64,000 nucleotides of DNA. Source: Lobosporangium transversale. Taxonomy: Eukaryota; Mortierellomycota; Mortierellomycetes; Mortierellales; Mortierellaceae. How positions within the stretch are numbered: the stretch's first letter is position 1; every line of letters begins with the position of its first letter. Under the pieces are notes generated by a model. It was not told the origin of the DNA. It saw only the letters and a program-made list of their open reading frames with translations, and did not search any database. The translations under genes were made by a program, and so were the position numbers. The DNA lies in contig NW_019029005.1 of the NCBI RefSeq assembly GCF_002105155.1, positions 1 through 64,000 of the forward strand. The letters are read 5' to 3'. Positions 45,679 through 58,258 of the stretch are shown piece after piece.

Positions 45679-46511
45679 TCAATCGAGCTTCTTGACGCGC
45701 TTCTTGGTCTCGGATGGACCCGCCAAGGAGCTTCCCTTCTCGCCCTTGACTGGTACAGCAGGGGCCTTGTTGTTCCAGTACAAAGCCATCTGCAAGGCCA
45801 AGATGCAGTTGAAAAGCGTGCTCAACATAAAACCGGATAGGATGATGATGTCATCTACTTCTGTCAAATGTAGTGTAGACTCTGGCAAGAGATCCTGCAA
45901 AGTAATTAAAGACAGTGAATGCTGCGAGTTGTCCTGTACTTCCGTTCTTGTAGTTTTCAATGATCTGAGGTACCTTCGAGAACAAATTGATGGGGATAGT
46001 GGCAGCCTGCAAAAAGGCCAATGCACCTGGTGAGACCCAAGCGGAGGTGATGACAGCCCATCAACCTGAGTAAACTGTGTGGTCCTACCAAGAATGTTTC
46101 CCAAGAACAGGAAAGAGGAGAGAACGACAAAAGCTGTGGTGTTCTTGCCAGAGTAATGAAGCATCAGACCCAAGATAGCCAAGTTCTGAATTGTGACGAA
46201 GAATGTCCGCCATAGGTGGAAAGGGGGTTGTTCTGACGGATATTGTAGGCAAGTGAGATCACACAGGCAAGGGTCTCGAGCATGTAGGAAGAGAGTGAGA
46301 CACCGACAGCAGAGCGAGCGCTAATGATCTTGATGATCTGTGGCACCTTGACGATGGCACCTCCTGCAACAATTCCAAACCCTAGACCCTTTGAGATGGC
46401 ATACTTGATGCAAGGGACATCGCGGTAGTTAAAATCTTCAATCAAGGACGTATAACACGTATCGCCAATGATGGCCACGGCGGGCTTCTTAAGGAAGAAT
46501 GGCAACTGCAT
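45679..46511 (-). CDS. MPDU1: MPDU1-type PQ-loop protein (mannose-P-dolichol utilisation), frameshifted
   Basis: MPDU1/Lec35 is an ER membrane protein needed for use of dolichol-linked mannose and glucose in N-glycan and GPI synthesis. The ATG at 46511 gives MQLPFFLKKPAVAI and the first PQ-loop GGAIVKVPQIIKII (about residues 53-66), then YNIRQNNPLSTYG. There the frame shifts (near 46215): the following TFFVTIQNLAILG is in another frame. The second PQ-loop (KVPQIIENYK, near 45965) lies in a third frame between about 46055 and 45860, and the C-terminal membrane segment (SGFMLSTLFNCILALQM) returns in the earlier frame, ending with a Lys-rich tail at 45679. Three one-base shifts and no substitution-type stops suggest sequence error. 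The DCAF7 gene is divergent. Confidence 0.75.
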
Positions 46512-46868
46512 TAGGGCGTAAGAAAAAACTGATGATGGTTTAATGAGTAATCGGGAAAGAAAAGAGACAACCACCCAACTGTCTCTTTTCTTATTGGCCG
46601 CCAAAATCCCAAAAGCCCAACCGATAGTCAATTAAGAAGATGTAGTCACATGATAAATGTTTCAAAGAGTCTATGCTCGACATTTGCACGGTCCATTACA
46701 CTTCACGCCTGCATTACATACTTACCCAACATTCTTCAGAGCATCTAAAGGCCTACGCTGAAAAAAAATAAAAAATAATAAAAAAAAAGAACGACAACAA
46801 CATTTCATTTCATGTGTATAGCCGTATAGCCTACACATAACCAGATACTGGCTGACAACATAGTAACC

Positions 46869-48761
46869 ATGTCATCTCAAAACACTTCAGTGCCAACGAG
46901 CTTTGCTCAAGGCTATGGGCTTTCGTCTTCACCTGTTGCATCAGGTCCACTATCGTCATCGTCATCCTCCTTTAGACATCCACGCAAAGAAATCCTCAAC
47001 TATTCTGCACCATGGCCAGTCTATGGTCTCGATTGGTCCAACCAGCTACAGAACGAGAAGCTCTTAGGCTAGCTGTTGGAAGTTTTATTGAGGATGGAAG
47101 CAACAAGGTTAATTTTATTTTATTTAATTTTTTTTCGATCCTCACTACAAGGCCATAGAAGCAACATATCCATGTATTTCATTCTTGTTTCTCAGATGTT
47201 GATGAGAATGGAAGACCTCTTCTTTATTTTATATGGGAATATTAGATTCAAGTCATTACACTACAAGAATTTGCTGGGAGCGAGGGCAGAGATTACAATC
47301 CTACCTCTATGTCTGACTGGGTTGCAATAGCAGAAACGAACTATCAACAGTACCCTGTAACCAGAATCAAATGGGAACCATACAAGGTAAATTAAGGAAA
47401 ACATGAAGGACATTGACATGTCGATAACTTGGGAAAAAAAAAAAATAAAACAATTCTAACAGATACTTATTAAATGCTGTTGTTGAACCAAATGAATTCT
47501 TATCCAACAATGTAGGGTGGACATCGAAGACCATACGATCTTTTGGCAACAACAGGCGATTATTTGCGGTTATGGGATCTTAAGGATGATCCCGATCAGA
47601 ACGAGAGCAGCAACACAATAGGACGAAGACATCCTCACAGTTATCAGACAACAACTCGCACAAAGAGCAGTACTACTGCTAATGTAAGCATACATATTAG
47701 TTTTTTTTTTCTCCCTCCGTTAACTTGTAACTACAGGTGATTGTTGTTGAGCTTATAATAGCGTGAACTCGGAGAGAAATATATGTTGACAAATAAGGCT
47801 ACTCTTCTCGTTGTCATTGCAAATTTTTAGACAAAGGCAAATTTTTGTGCACTCTGACATCTTTTGATGGAATTACATTTGATCCGGCGCTCATTGTTAC
47901 CAGTTCTATCGATACAACATGCACTGTGTGGAATGTAGAGACACAACAGGCAAAGACTCAACTGATTGCGCACGACAAGGAGGTTTTACGACGTTACATT
48001 TGCAAATAACAACTCGGATATATTTGCTAGTGTGGGTGCAGATGGAAGCGTGCGTATGTTCGACCTCAGAGCATTGGAAACTCAACGATCATTTACGAGA
48101 CGACATCTTCTATCCCAGGAATGCAATCCAGCAATCCCCAAATGGCTGCTCAACCACCTGTACCATTTTACGACTCTCGTTTAACCAAATTGGATCCTAA
48201 TTACCTTTCAACTTTTCACATGGATTCTTCAAGTGTACAAATTCTGGATATCCGTGTCCCAGGTATTCCGATTTCTGAACTGCGAGGACATAAAGGTGCT
48301 GTTAATTGTATGGCATGGTCACCTATTGGGAGCTCTGAGATCGCCACCGGAAGTAAGTATTTTTAGTTTGCCGTACGAATAAGCGTACAATTCCGCACTT
48401 TGCTTGACTCGACTTGACTTGCTTTAATCTATATTGAAATGCGGCCATAACTCAATATTTTATATCTCCTCAAAAAAAAAAAAAAAAAAATAGGCGATGA
48501 TCATCAGGTGTTTATCTGGGAAGTGAATCAAATAGGAACGATAAAGGCGAGGACTTGGAACATCATCACGGCAAAGCAACTTCAGCCGTAACAGTAGTTC
48601 GAACGCAAAAAGTCCCTCCAGCATCCACAACCCGTGTGTTTGCACGAACCTTTCCGCGCAGCCAATGTAGGAGGGGAAGTCAATCAGATTGCATGGTCAA
48701 GCTCTGTCCGGACTGGATTGCTGTTGGATTTGGAAGGACTGTCCAGGCACTGCGGTTGTAA
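46869..48761 (+). CDS. DCAF7: DCAF7/WDR68-type WD40 scaffold protein, frameshifted
   Basis: The ATG at 46869 leads through a Ser-rich start to KEILNYSAPWPVYGLDWSN, the family's N-terminal signature. A one-base loss near 47068 breaks the next block (LAVGSFIEDGSNK is in another frame). Exons separated by short introns (about 47110-47198, 47390-47515, 47690-47830, 48350-48493) carry WD-repeat signatures GGHRRPYDLLATTGDYLRLW, SSIDTTCTVWNVE and SVGADGSVRMFDLRALE. The last exon ends DWIAVGFGRTVQALRL with a stop at 48761, after another shift near 48700. WDR68/DCAF7 is a conserved scaffold for DYRK/HIPK kinases and a DDB1-CUL4 receptor candidate; plant TTG1 is a relative. Gene identity is clear; the breaks are probably sequence errors. 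Confidence 0.8.
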
Positions 48762-49306
48762 AGTGATTGTAGAATCCTAGTCTTCAATATTTTAGATGTC
48801 ATAATAAAAGAATAATTTGTCATAATGTGATGACCGGGATTTAGTATGTAGTAAAATGAGGATTGAAAATTTTATATCAGACAATCAATGCGACAATGGA
48901 GTCAAAATGTTTATCAAAAGAATTGTAAATACCCATCTCTCACGATATAATTATAAAAATTTTAATGCTTTATGTTTTTTTTCCTGAATGGCTCTGATTT
49001 ACTACTTTCTTCATGGATGCGCCATGTCGCACACAAGAGCCCCATTGGTCTTCAATATATTAATCCACTCTTTTTTCTTTTCTTTCCTTTTTTTTTGTTG
49101 TCGTTATTGTTGTTGTAGTTGGAAACTAAAGAATCTAGACGACACTGTACTCAATTGGTGTCAAAATGCTCTGCTTGGAGAAAACCACTTCCGAGCCGTC
49201 GGCGACCAGCGTGACAGCAGTGACCTATATATCATTCAAAAAAAAAAAAAAAAAAAAAAAGTTATTAGACATTATATATTTGCATAAATATAGACTTTGC
49301 TGGTTC

Positions 49307-49765
49307 TTATGATACATACATCGACATCACAAATGAGACGCTGCTCTCAAATTGAACAGAAACTGGGAAGAAGCTTTCTGCGTCCTCGCCCTGACAGTTG
49401 AACTCCAATGTGCCTGATGGATTCGAAGAGCTGATAGAGGGCAATTGCCAGATCAACGCGCTTTGTTGACGATCTACAAGTATGACCATCCGCTTCACCG
49501 ACTGTGGGGCTTGTTCCTTGTCTAAAAATGAAAGATAGTTAAAGTGGTAAAATGAAAATTAGTTTCATAAAATTAACTATTAGTATAAAAAAAAATAAAA
49601 AAAAAAAAAAAAGAAACAATATCCAAAAAAAAAGAGAGAACATACGGGATAGGAATGATGATGTTGACGTTCTTGAATTCCATAGCCTCATTTTCCAACT
49701 GGTATTCATATTAACATCGCATGAGCCATCCCCAGCAGGAGATGGCCAACAATTAACTAATGTTT

Positions 49766-49803
<38 letters not shown>

Positions 49804-51735
49804 TCAGAAAATGCACGATCATAGTTTTCCAAGTCCTGCCAGAGATAAAAAAAAAAAAAAAAAAAAAAAAGATTTAAACGTACTTGACAAGGGAATAGAG
49901 TCTCATCCTTGCTGAGGAATCTCCATCGTAATACTCCTGTAGGAGTTGTTGAGTGGGAACTCTTTTGAAGAATCTCTGAAAGCAATAACCTTGTTGCTAT
50001 TGAACAAGACCTTGTTAACGTTGGGGTGGGTCTACGGGCATAGTATAAAAGCAAAGCAAAGTAAAAAGTAGAAAACAAAAACAAAGGGAAGATTACGTTA
50101 ATAGAATCATTCAACTCTTTTTTGATTTTTGGTTTTGCCTGTCTGTACAAAAAAAAGTCTTACCTTGAACTGGATGCTCGAATCATCCAAATGACTGAGA
50201 GAGAGACTGATCTTTGTGAAAGAGGGGTCTGAGACACGGAGCATCAGATCACCTTTCACTTCCATGTTCTCCAGACCACCATCTCTATTAGCAACCATTG
50301 TGATCTTCTCTTCGATATGAACATGTACGCTCTCCATAGGAAAGTCAGGTTGAGTGGGTGCAGAATAATTGGACTGAGCTGGGACATGTTGCGGCTGTTG
50401 TTGTTGACTAACAGGTACTGATTCCACTTCTGAACGCAATGATTCAAACAAATCTGTGTTGTTTTGTTTGCGACCGAGCTGCATTCCTCTTGCTTTTGTT
50501 GCTGGTGCCGCCTTGGGGGCAGGGTTGCTATTTCGGATTATGAAACAGTGTTGTTAGTTCTATTTCCAACTCCATCATGAGCTTAAAAAAAAGTTTCACA
50601 GTGCCCTTACTTGAATCTAGAGAGGCCATCATCCGAAGGAACAGGAGATTCGTAACCCTGATTACCTCCCATGCTACCCATACCACCCATGCCACCCATA
50701 CCATACCGGATTGACTGCCAAAGCCCATAGGACTCTGGCCATATCCACCACCCATTCCTTGGCCATAACCGCCTCCCATGCCATGCCGCCCATGCCGCCC
50801 ATGTTCTTTCGCTGCTCCTTCCTCTGCAAGATCCAGGATCTTTGCCCTTCGCTTGAGCTCTTCCTTGGCCTCGCGTTCCTTGTTCTACTCGGTTCAAATG
50901 ACATCAATTCCCAAACAAAAATATTTCAAATTAGAATGGTGGGAAAGATGGTAAAGACAGGCTAATGGTTGATCGACTCAGAAAGGTTTTAAATGGTTAC
51001 GGGTGTTTTTTTTTTTTCACAATTTTCCTTTTACCTTCTCGATCATCTCCTGAATCTTTTCTTCATGACTTTCCATCTCGGAAATGCTGGCGACCTGTGC
51101 CAGATTGACGTTCTCCCTATATTCCTAGCGAAATGATTTCGTCAAACGAGCTGAGCAGTTCGAACGCGTTTCTGTCAATCTCACGAGCATCAGTAGGTCT
51201 ACAGATCGAGGACACAACTCGGGAGACCAATTGCAACGTGTCAATATCTAATTGGAACACAGCCGTTATTTATCAGGTGAGCATAGAATACAAAAATTAT
51301 ATATATAAAAAAGAGCAAAAAAAAAAAAAAAAAAAAAACTGAGGATGAGGTTGGCTTGCTTGCTCCGTGAATGCAATGAACATTCGCATCATACCTTGAA
51401 GAATGTTGGATTGCTTATTGGTGATGAGGACACAAACAAGTCCTCCAATGGCTGGTAAACATATCGCACATGCTCTGTCTCAATGGTAGTATGTTGTTGT
51501 CCACTGCTAGTCAATTTTGGGAAGGAAGCAATCAGGCCCTCAATCCTGGCTCTTGTCATCTCACGGAATTGACGCGAGATGAGAGCTAAAGCATTGTTTA
51601 CGGCGCGAAGGAAGGATGGGAAACAAAGAGTGTAATGTGAGCAAAACAAAGGGTACAGGTCAGGTTGGTAGAAACTCCATGATCTTCTTTTTTACCTTTG
51701 CCGCTCTTGGTGCAGACAGAGATTGCGAGAACAAC
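49307..51735 (-). CDS. RET2: coatomer subunit delta (delta-COP, archain/Ret2), frameshifted
   Basis: Delta-COP is part of the COPI coat that returns vesicles from Golgi to ER. An N-terminal longin-like part is encoded by exons 51696-51735 ([13 protein letters not shown]) and 51395-51585 ([17 protein letters not shown]). Then come [10 protein letters not shown] and [12 protein letters not shown] (51040-51247), a helical linker ([21 protein letters not shown]), a Gly/Met-rich stretch (about 50690-50790), and a mu-homology part with [48 protein letters not shown]-like [11 protein letters not shown], ending near 49307 ([20 protein letters not shown]). One-base shifts occur near 51120, 50700, 49940 and 49700. 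The start codon is not resolved: VVLA follows an acceptor-like AATAG, so the ATG may lie in a tiny upstream exon. The last codons are also uncertain. Confidence 0.8.
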
Positions 51736-51836
51736 CTATTGACAGTTGAGGTGATGAGTGATTCTTTCAGCAACTGGTCCTGCTCTTCTTTCTTTTCTTT
51801 TTTTTTTCTTTTTTTTTTATTAACCAAATAACCAAC

Positions 51837-52230
51837 ATGTCGTTCGTTTATCCTGATACAAGTATTCCATCTAGTCCATCATGGATTATGGTTTACCATC
51901 GTGATTTTCTAATGTTGGTTGTTGCTAATTGGGTAGTTAGGATACAAGGGTCCTGGGTAAACACGTTACGGAAATGGTGCTATATAAGGATGGAGGATGA
52001 GACGCTTTCACTGAAGACATTGTTAATGAGATGATGGTCTTTTTTGCCCTGACGCCTGCCTGACGCGTGACTGCTAGTTCTTTTTCCTACGTGTATGACG
52101 TGCAGTAGGTTTAATCCCGAAAAAGGAAAGTGATATTTTAACAGCACATGTAAGTTCCTTTCTTCATTCTTCCCTTCATTCTTCAACAAGCAACAATAAA
52201 TTTGACTCAAAATCATTCTCAGAAAGGAGA
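51837..52230. other. intergenic region between delta-COP and the small plus-strand gene
   Basis: No supported gene. A duplicated TTCATTCTTC word sits near 52160-52180. The frame at 51837-52034 lacks any family resemblance. Confidence 0.35.
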
Positions 52231-52783
52231 ATGTTTCCTCATCTCAGTAGCGGATCGCCTGCTCACCAAAGAGCACATCAACACTACTCTACCTGTTGTC
52301 CACTAGACTGTCCCGCACGAAGAGCTCCTCCTCATATCTCTCAACACTATCCAATGCAAAAAATCCAGCAGGGCCCTAATATTGGTAAAGCTTATATTTC
52401 TTTTCTTTTTTACATGGTTAAAATCGCTATAGGGATAAAGTTGAACGATATTGTCTATGATATGAACATTTGCTTCTTAGTGCATACACTTTATTAATGA
52501 ATCTTTATTATTTTTTATTTTTATTTTTTTCCTTACAATGGTAGATCCATCTCTATTGCATCCAGCCTTTTCGGGTCTGTTTTTCCAGCAACGGAGGAGC
52601 CATACAACCATGACTCGCGCTTTTACATCATCACAACCACAACCACAACCTCAACCTCACACATCATCGCTACCCCCTCCATCATCATTACCTTCCCATC
52701 CTTCCTTTACAACAATGGACCCTGCAAGGATTTCACCCATCTTTTTTGGATATTCTTCAAAGCCTCAACGAGCAAAGATGTGA
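52231..52783 (+). CDS. small hypothetical protein, probable two exons
   Basis: Exon 1 starts at ATG 52231 (MFPHLSSGSPAHQRAHQHY...) and runs to a donor GTAAAGC near 52384. The intron is AT-rich and ends AATGGTAG near 52544. Exon 2 continues DPSLLHPAFSGLFFQQRR and has a Gln-Pro repeat (QPQPQPQP) before a stop at 52783. Joined length is about 130 residues: His/Pro-rich, no signal peptide, no known domain. Chance cannot be excluded, but the splice sites and continued frame support it. Confidence 0.35.
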
Positions 52784-52869
52784 AGATTATTTGTGTGTTA
52801 GAACAAAAAAAATTTTAAAATTATTTCATCATTCTGCTTTATCATCAACAATGTAACAATAGTTTATCT

Positions 52870-53280
52870 CACTCTCCTAGCTTTTTTTTTTTTTTTTTTT
52901 TTTCGTTTCTACTTTTTTTTTACACCAAAAACAAATACGACTTCAGAAATTTTTAAAACGCGCTTTAATGCTTTGTTTACAGAAATAAAACAAAATGTCT
53001 AAGAATTCATCATTGTTGAAAAAGAAAAAAAAAAAGAAAAAACTAAAACTATTGAATATAAAATCGTCTCTAAAAGTAAAGAAAAGAAAAAAGAAAAAAA
53101 GTCTATCTGTGTAGTAGTTGAGAGAGAAAAGAAAAGAAAAGAAAAGAAAAGAAAAAGAAGGAAAGACAGAATTGGGGTTGGGAAAAGTGGGTATCTGAAA
53201 AAGAAAAAACAGCAAGAGTGAATGACATGAAATAATACAGACATGTAAAAAAAAAAAAAAAAAAAAAAAAAATGAAAAAA
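52870..53280. repeat. cluster of homopolymer and GAAAA simple repeats
   Basis: T run at about 52881-52903, an AGAAAAGAAAAGAAAA stretch at about 53128-53155 and an A run at about 53246-53272. The Phe/Ser-rich minus-strand open frames here are translation of these repeats. Confidence 0.75.
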
Positions 53281-53453
53281 AATGAAAAGAAAAATATTTA
53301 CATGATGGTGAGAATGGGTAACCATGAAAAAGGTTATGATAAAATAAATGAAGGCATTCTTGGGCATAATTTTTGTATATATATTTTTTTTTTGTTTTTG
53401 TTTGTTTCTTTTAGCCAGAGATCAGATCGGTGACAGTAGTCAAATGGTGGTGA

Positions 53454-53858
53454 TTATGATGATGGTGATGACCCTTTTGTGTGCTCATGGTCCAATAGAC
53501 TCGATAATGCGTGTGAAGAGTGCAGATGACCAGTAGCAACATTAAAGCTATTATGGTTACTACTCGTCGAATGAAGAGTTCCTCCTGTGGAGGCAAGCAC
53601 TGACGCTACTGGAGACATCACCGTCGTTGGAGTTGAAACGGAACAATTCAGCGAGGACACTGCTGAAGGAGGAGGCGATGATAACGAAGTCGTTGATTCA
53701 GATCCTGACAGGGTCGGGAACGACGTAGACACACTCAACTGTTGACTGTGCTGTTGATGAAATCGCTGCTGTTCTTGCTCTATCTGCTTTTGAAATATCT
53801 GGTTTGATTAAGAAGAGGTGAGCCTTGTGTCTGATACTCATGTTGTTGCTGCTGTTGC

Positions 53859-53894
<36 letters not shown>

Positions 53895-55595
53895 CGCTGC
53901 TGTTGTAACTGTTGCTCATAAAACATTTGCTGCTGCTGCATTAATGGCATGGATGTCAACGACATTGCAGCAGAATAAGTCGATTGAAGCTGCTGTTGCT
54001 GATCATAAGAGGTAGTGGTATAATCATTGTTCTGGAAAGGGTGCTGCTGATACTGCTGCTGAGTTTGGTAAGTGTTGATCCAAAAGGGGCGAGTACTGGG
54101 CATTGGAGCTCAAGGATACGCCATGGCATCATTCTGGTCATGGTAACCATATTGCGAATCAAGGTCGGTAGGAGATCCAAGACTCAATGCGTTATGGTAT
54201 TGTTGGCTCTGCTGGGTCAGATGACTGAGAGGAAGCAATGTGCCTGCCTACTATTGGGTCATAGGAATGTAAACCAGGCAGGTCCATCTTGGCCATGATG
54301 ATGGGGGTCGAGCAAGTACTGCTGAAGATGATAGACTTGATTGGAACTGACCTAGCCCAGACAATTCACTGAAATTGCTGGCAACATGACTATTTCCTAG
54401 AGTCATCTCTGAAAGATCCAAAGTCATACTGATCTGATGAGCGTTCATATCCAAAGCGTTATGCATTTGTTGCATCTGCTGATGCTGATGCTGAAGGTAG
54501 CTCGTATCCATAGTACTGCTGCCGTCGCAAAAGAAGCCAGAGCTGGATGAATGTATCATGGGTGAAACAGGAGTCATGGTTCCTTGATCACATTTGGAAA
54601 TGATGCTATTGTATTGTTGTTGAAGTATAGTTGCGATGTGCTAGAGGAGGGACCAGAGTAATTGGCGGTATCGCAAGCGAGTTGAGATGACTGCTGTAGT
54701 TCTTGCTGTTGTAGTTGTGATGGTGGATGAGGTTGGGATGATTGCTGCTGTTGCGATGGCTGTGAGTGGGAGTGAGGTTATGCTGAGGGTACTCATTCTC
54801 GTTCAAGATAGGACGCTTGTTCTTGCTGTACTTGCGCACACCAAGGCACGTCTGACAGTTCTTTGTGAAGAGCGAGACGAGCTCAGCAGGGACTTTTGAG
54901 TATGACTTGGTAATCTATAGGAGTCGATCGTGTAGAGAAGGAGAATAATTCACAAAGGGGGGAGAGAAAAACGTGGAGGCGATATAAATACGAATGAGCA
55001 AATGAATGAAGGAGTAAGGAAAGAAAGAAATGAAAGAAAAGTAAGAAATTCAAGAAAAAGAAAGAAAAAATCGCCGTTAGTTGGTATTGGCGAAATGAAC
55101 AAATATGTGGTCAAGGAGAAAAAGGAGTAAGGAATCTGGAGAAAAAAGAAACATTTTGTTGTGCATGCATTTCTTGTCTTGTGGAATGGGCTAATTCAGG
55201 GGGAGTGGAAGGGACAGAGTAATTTAGGGTTTGTGTCACCCTCGATCACTTACAGCTGCAAATGTCTTGTCACGTCCACCGTGGCCTATAATATGGTGGA
55301 AGTAGCACACTTTATCATACAATTGCTCGCGCACACACACTGGCTTGCCATTCTTCTTGTCAAGCAAGATCCGGAGATCACCAACGACTGTGAACACAAA
55401 GTGCTTGCGCACCACCATCTAAACTTTGGGTTGAAGATCGCTGTATTCTCAGGGTTGGTAAGAACCATCAAACAGTCGTTCGCAAGTTGCTGTAATAAGG
55501 GCTTTGTTTCTTTTACGGATATGCAGCTGATTAATATAACCTTCAACCAATGTCTCAAAAGTCTCTGGGCTGAGAAATGAATATGTTTGTTGCAT
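53454..55595 (-). CDS. H2C2 (integrase-type) zinc-finger protein with poly-Gln tail, frameshifted
   Basis: The ATG at 55595 gives MQQTYSFLSPETFETLVEGY and RKRNKALITATCERL, then MVLTNPENTAIFNPKFRWW in a second frame and RKHFVFTVVGDL through VREQLYDKVCYFHHIIGHGG in a third (two one-base shifts, near 55475 and 55405). HHIIGHGGRDKT, followed after an intron (about 54916-55249, donor GTAAGTG) by NCQTC, makes an H-x3-H...C-x2-C finger like the N-terminal finger of LTR-retrotransposon integrases, known in a fungal family of probable DNA-binding proteins. The long tail is His/Asn/Gln/Ser-rich and has about 17 consecutive Gln (53850-53895); it ends at 53454 after further shifts near 54600, 54260 and 53800. 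No integrase catalytic core is present. A domesticated finger is inferred. Confidence 0.6.
53838..53895 (-). repeat. trinucleotide repeat (CAA/CAG)n coding poly-Gln
   Basis: On the minus strand mostly CAA with scattered CAG codons, giving a run of about 17 Gln inside the H2C2-finger protein. Trinucleotide runs of this kind vary in length between strains. Confidence 0.85.
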
Positions 55596-55689
55596 ATAAA
55601 GCCCACTACTATTATTTGGTCCATGGTTATGGAATCGATATATTATTTTTAGTATATTTGTTTGTACCGTCGAGAGAAGATGAGGATGG

Positions 55690-55832
55690 GAGTAGAGTGT
55701 GGAGGATGGAGGATGGAGGATGGAAGGTGGGACTGAAGGGTTGAGATTAGAGAGAGCAGAACTCGAGTAGAAAGTGGAGAATGGAAAGTGGAGAATGGAA
55801 AGTGGAGAATGGAAAGTGGAAAATGGGGAAGG
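55690..55832. repeat. purine-rich minisatellites upstream of the H2C2 gene
   Basis: About four units of GGAGGAT/GGATGGA at 55700-55730 and then four units of the 14-mer AAAGTGGAGAATGG at about 55770-55825, all purine on the plus strand. They lie in the 5' flank of the minus-strand gene starting at 55595. Confidence 0.7.
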
Positions 55833-58147
55833 TAGCGCGCTAATGGTTGGCAAGAAAAAAAAAAAAAAAAAAAAAAAAAGCGAGCTGTTTGTTGGTTGTA
55901 TTCGGTAAACTATTAAGGACCTCTCAGCCAGCACGGAGGGAAGTCAAGGTTAGGAAGGGATAAAGAGAAAGTGTGAAGGGGATGTCAATATTTGTGTTTA
56001 TATCAGAATGAGATGTAAAAATAATGATAATATAATAATATATTAGGGGTCGAAATGGGGATCCCGTATAGCGAGTCAAGGTTGATCGGCGATCGACGAA
56101 CGAATGGATCGATAGCCAAGTGCAATTCTGCGGAAAGAGCTAACGAATGTGTTGTGAGTGATAGAAAATAGAGCGAGAAGGACAAAAAGTGCCGGCATAA
56201 TGGTGGAATTCCAATCTTTATATTTAATTTTTTATTTTTTTTATCCCTCCTTTTTCCTTTACTCTCTCTCAGATCCTAAGATAAGATCATTTTATTGATC
56301 AATGGACCCATGGAGGATGATATGGATGAAGACATTAAGCTGCGAGTGAGTGACAAGGAGGGGATTTCACTCTTTCCTCATTTGTGTGGATTGTCTGTGC
56401 TGGATTATATTGTCCATCTGTGTTTCTGCACAGAAGTATGCGGTATCGACTGGAATGTGGAATTATTTTTATTATTTTACTTTATGAATACAAAGGATTC
56501 GACAAATGTAACCACAGATTAGGACTATTACATTTGCTTTGTACTACAAAACTGATGAATGTACCACAAAATAAACTATTGTATAGCAAATACTCATTAA
56601 CCATAACCATTGCATTGTCATTACTAGACGCCCATCATTCATACGATTAATCCAAATGTGCTCATAGTTCACTCAAGTTTCATGCCTAAAAAGGGTGAGC
56701 AATAAGATCTGCACGACCCGTGACAAGTCCAGAGAATTAATGAAAAATCCATAAATAAACATTCAAATGAGTGGAATGAGAAAAAAAAATTTAAAGGAAA
56801 GAAAAGAACAAACCTGCATTTTATCTTTCCTTTCTCTATCTTCTTTGGCCTCTGTGCTGCCTCCTTGTTTTAAAAGGCATTTACAAAAGCTAATAAAGGC
56901 ACATGGTCGGATATTGTGTCTGTGTCTATCGTCATTGGCCTCTGGGCTCAAAATGTAACACAGCTCCTTCAATCTCCTCTCCCCTCTTCCTGTCTCCTCT
57001 CATTTGCTCTCGCTCTTCTTCAGCTGCCGTTCTTTATGTATTAATCTGCTAGATGGCTGTTTCGTCTGTGGCGAGCAGATCAGCAGAGATGCATATATAA
57101 TGTGCCAAAAGAGTGTCATTGCAACCCATCTGCGTCCACGGGGTTTGGAATTCAGGAGACAGAAGTGGATCGACGCGTGAGTGCGCCTTGCATGTAATCT
57201 CCCGATGGATTGAGAGTCCATCCCACCATATTTTATTATTATTTATATTGTTTTGTCTCCCACGCGTAGTTCTCCGTTTCTTGGCGTGCATGTCTATCCC
57301 TCATTTTTTTTTTTCTCTATTGTTGTGATGCCTGCCGTCTTTTTTTTTTTTTTTTTTTTTTGGGCTAAATTTTTCAAGGAGAGAACAGAAGACGTAAAAA
57401 AAAAAAGGAGACATGTTCAAAAAAATAAAACATCGGTATGCAGAAAAGGCAAACGAAGGCCGTCAGAGAGTGTGTTCGTGTGTGCGTCATAGTGATATCA
57501 TGGGAATGATGAGTTATGTTGAAACCAATAATCACTTCGTTCCAAGTGGCCACAAAGATTTATCTTTCTCCCATATTTCACCATGCATGCCACATTGGAT
57601 GTTGCATAATGAGCTAATTGTTTCATAATCATGGTTGGCCTTTTTTTTTTTTCCTCGTCGATGTGGATAGTTTGAGAATCTTGGTTTAAAACTAAAAAGC
57701 AACTTTTGGTCATCATGCACGACCCTGGAGTTAACTAATTAGTACACATGTATGGGGTACACCTATTTCAAATACTTGCTCGGTTAGGCTTATTGACATC
57801 CTAATCATATAAAGCGAGAAGCATTAATTATTGCAGGTGCGTTTTCAACATTTGTTAACTGATGTTGCTCATACGTTCCATAAGCACAGCCGGATGACGG
57901 AGTGCAAAAGAAGGGTAGTAGAGTAACGACGCAAGATCATATGAGCACCGGATAAATGTAGCTCTTTGACTTATGCCCTCTACTTCTTCTACGTCGCTAG
58001 AGTTATTTAGCCTGAGTGTTAAAGGCTACAACTGGTCACGACGTGTCGCGTCACGTCAAATCCGAATCTTGACGTCCATTCACGCTCTATTTGGTGGCGT
58101 GCGGGACTGCCATTTTTCCTTGAATGATCACCATGTTGTTTGTTTCG

Positions 58148-58181
<34 letters not shown>

Positions 58182-58258
58182 CGCGCCACCATTATCTGTC
58201 AAGTGTATTTGCAAAACATGGTCCCTTTGTCTCTTTGTTCCTTTAATATAATTTCGCC
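55833..58258. other. long intergenic stretch without a supported gene
   Basis: Contains A/T runs at 55856-55879, 57338-57360 and 58151-58180. One possible short first exon is at 56310-56346 (MEDDMDEDIKLR followed by a GTGAGTGAC donor), but I could not find its continuation. Other frames at 56760-57720 look like chance. Confidence 0.35.

Noticed and set aside
49552-50150. Lys-rich and Phe-rich frames on both strands in the delta-COP introns
   Set aside because: They come from poly-A/poly-T tracts; the real coding pieces are short blocks matching delta-COP.
53818-54015. Plus-strand Val-rich frame over the trinucleotide run
   Set aside because: Antisense of the poly-Gln tract in the H2C2-finger gene.
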